Positions 63,096-64,000 of a stretch of DNA of 64,000 bases are shown here, piece by piece. Under the pieces are notes generated by a model that was not told where the DNA came from, searched no databases, and saw only the letters and a list, made by a program, of their open reading frames with translations. The DNA comes from Thiotrichaceae bacterium (GTDB lineage: Bacteria; Pseudomonadota; Gammaproteobacteria; SZUA-140). Within the stretch, counting starts at the first letter, position 1, and the number at the start of each line of letters is the position of its first letter. The translations under genes and the position numbers were made by a program. The stretch spans positions 1-64,000 of the forward strand of contig NVTY02000076.1 of NCBI GenBank assembly GCA_002401765.2, in the 5' to 3' direction.

Positions 63096-64000
63096 TTGTT
63101 GTATTCTATCCAAAAAAGAAGCGCGTTGTGGGCGTGGTCGCTGGCAATTGTCTATGCCATGTCTGGTATGGCGGCACTCTCGTATGAGGTGTTATGGGCG
63201 CGCATGCTGTCACTACAATTTGGCGTCAGTATCTTTGGCATTGTCATCACCGTCTCTGCGTTCATGGCGGGGTTGGGTGGTGGTAGTCTGCTGGGCGCAC
63301 GATTCGTGCCGTCATTACGTAACCCACTTTTAATCCTTGCACTGCTGGAAGTAGCGGTGGCGTTGTTTGCGTGGTTTACACCGCAGCTTTTTCAGTCGCT
63401 TGATTTATGGGGTAGCACGAGTGCTGAGGGCGGTGGCTTGTTGCAGTGGTATGCACTGCAAGGGGCTGTTGTCTTTGTTGTTTTATTTATTCCAGCATTT
63501 GCACTAGGTCTTGGATTCCCGATGGTGTTATCGATGGTCTCAGATAGTGATGTTTCGCTGAGTAAGGTCTATGCGCTGAATACACTGGGTGGCGCGCTTG
63601 GCGCGCTTTTACCACTAGGGTTATTACCGTTATTTGGTTGGACAGTTTCGATTCGTCTTGTGGCTATACTGGGATTTACGGTTGCGCTGATGATGTTTCT
63701 ACTTTCTCGCGGTACCAAAGCAGTACCATGTGTGGATGTTGGGCGGCAGGCCAGCACTCAATGGTTAGCGCCTCGCTACCTGTTGGCATATGCTGGCATT
63801 GGTGCTGCAGCGTTAGCCCTTCAAGTGGCCTGGACCCGCCTCTTTGGTATGATTCTGTTGCGAACGGAATATGTGCTGGCGGTAATGTTGGCGATATTTC
63901 TGCTGGGCATCGCATGGGGTAGCGCGCTGGTGCGACGACGACCCTCATCAAAGTGGCTGTCGCTATTACCCGCGATAGCCGCAATATTTGCGCTGATGAG
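63096..64000 (+). CDS. membrane-bound spermidine-synthase-like protein, N-terminal part (cut by the window end)
   Basis: The frame is open from a TTG at 63096 (behind GGGGCGG) to the end of the window, about 301 codons and no stop. MSGMAALSYEVLWARML and FMAGLGGGSLLG are typical openings of the long membrane-spanning relatives of spermidine synthase, which have 6-8 N-terminal helices and a C-terminal aminopropyltransferase-like domain. That domain lies beyond the window. Eight or more helices are visible here, including VYALNTLGGALGALL. The ATG at 63159 is a possible alternative start. Function of this family is largely unknown. Confidence 0.75.
   Translation, partial: MLYSIQKRSALWAWSLAIVYAMSGMAALSYEVLWARMLSLQFGVSIFGIVITVSAFMAGLGGGSLLGARFVPSLRNPLLILALLEVAVALFAWFTPQLFQSLDLWGSTSAEGGGLLQWYALQGAVVFVVLFIPAFALGLGFPMVLSMVSDSDVSLSKVYALNTLGGALGALLPLGLLPLFGWTVSIRLVAILGFTVALMMFLLSRGTKAVPCVDVGRQASTQWLAPRYLLAYAGIGAAALALQVAWTRLFGMILLRTEYVLAVMLAIFLLGIAWGSALVRRRPSSKWLSLLPAIAAIFALM

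Overview
The window is a chromosomal segment of a Gram-negative gammaproteobacterium. The evidence is a twitching ATPase of the PilU type, GlnE, a complete lipid A-Kdo-heptose core pathway including the Kdo kinase KdkA, TolC, and a cbb3-like (CcoN/CcoO) terminal oxidase. The species cannot be named from the sequence. The gene set suits an aerobic or microaerophilic, possibly chemotrophic bacterium.

Layout. 0.2-6.1 kb: pilU, glnE, ilvE, a small zinc-finger protein and a DUF6165 gene. 6.3-22.9 kb: a dense LPS inner-core block (hldE, hldD, waaF, O-antigen ligase, FkbM methyltransferase, WaaE-like glucosyltransferase, KdsC-like phosphatase, a transaldolase-CBS fusion, kdsA, two GT9 transferases, kdkA, waaA, an LpxL-like acyltransferase), followed by tolC and a PIMT-like methyltransferase. 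23.2-25.1 kb: thiC, with no recognisable TPP riboswitch.

25.1-42.3 kb is an accessory, more AT-rich region that starts exactly behind thiC. It holds a Fic gene followed by a decayed second copy of the thiC 3' end; a DUF262 / HEPN / cytosine-5 methyltransferase defence module in which DUF262 carries an in-frame stop and the methyltransferase is frameshifted at an A8 tract on a canonical slippery heptamer; several orphan genes; an IS3 remnant; a six-gene reverse-strand operon that looks like a small undescribed glycan- or lipid-modification pathway; an IS1182 remnant; a WecE-like aminotransferase; and a YfhO-like membrane protein. 42.4-50.9 kb: an orphan HyuA-type hydantoinase, a Gld-type ABC export system (gldA/F/G-like plus DUF4340) interrupted by a 159-bp palindromic element, mutM, and a large membrane protein.

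51.1-63.0 kb is the most interesting part. It is a respiratory island built around a divergent cbb3-type oxidase: CcoN-like with all metal ligands and the cross-linking Tyr, CcoO-like with a large insertion, a haem-free protein where CcoP would be expected, and CcoQ-like and CcoS-like proteins. With it come a c4-like dihaem cytochrome, two related anchored monohaem cytochromes, a stand-alone C-terminal-half CcoN, a thioredoxin-like lipoprotein, an SUMF1/FGE-fold protein without the catalytic cysteines, and several 25-50-residue hydrophobic proteins with very strong Shine-Dalgarno sequences. I found no complete CcoP in the window. The window ends inside a membrane-bound spermidine-synthase-like gene.
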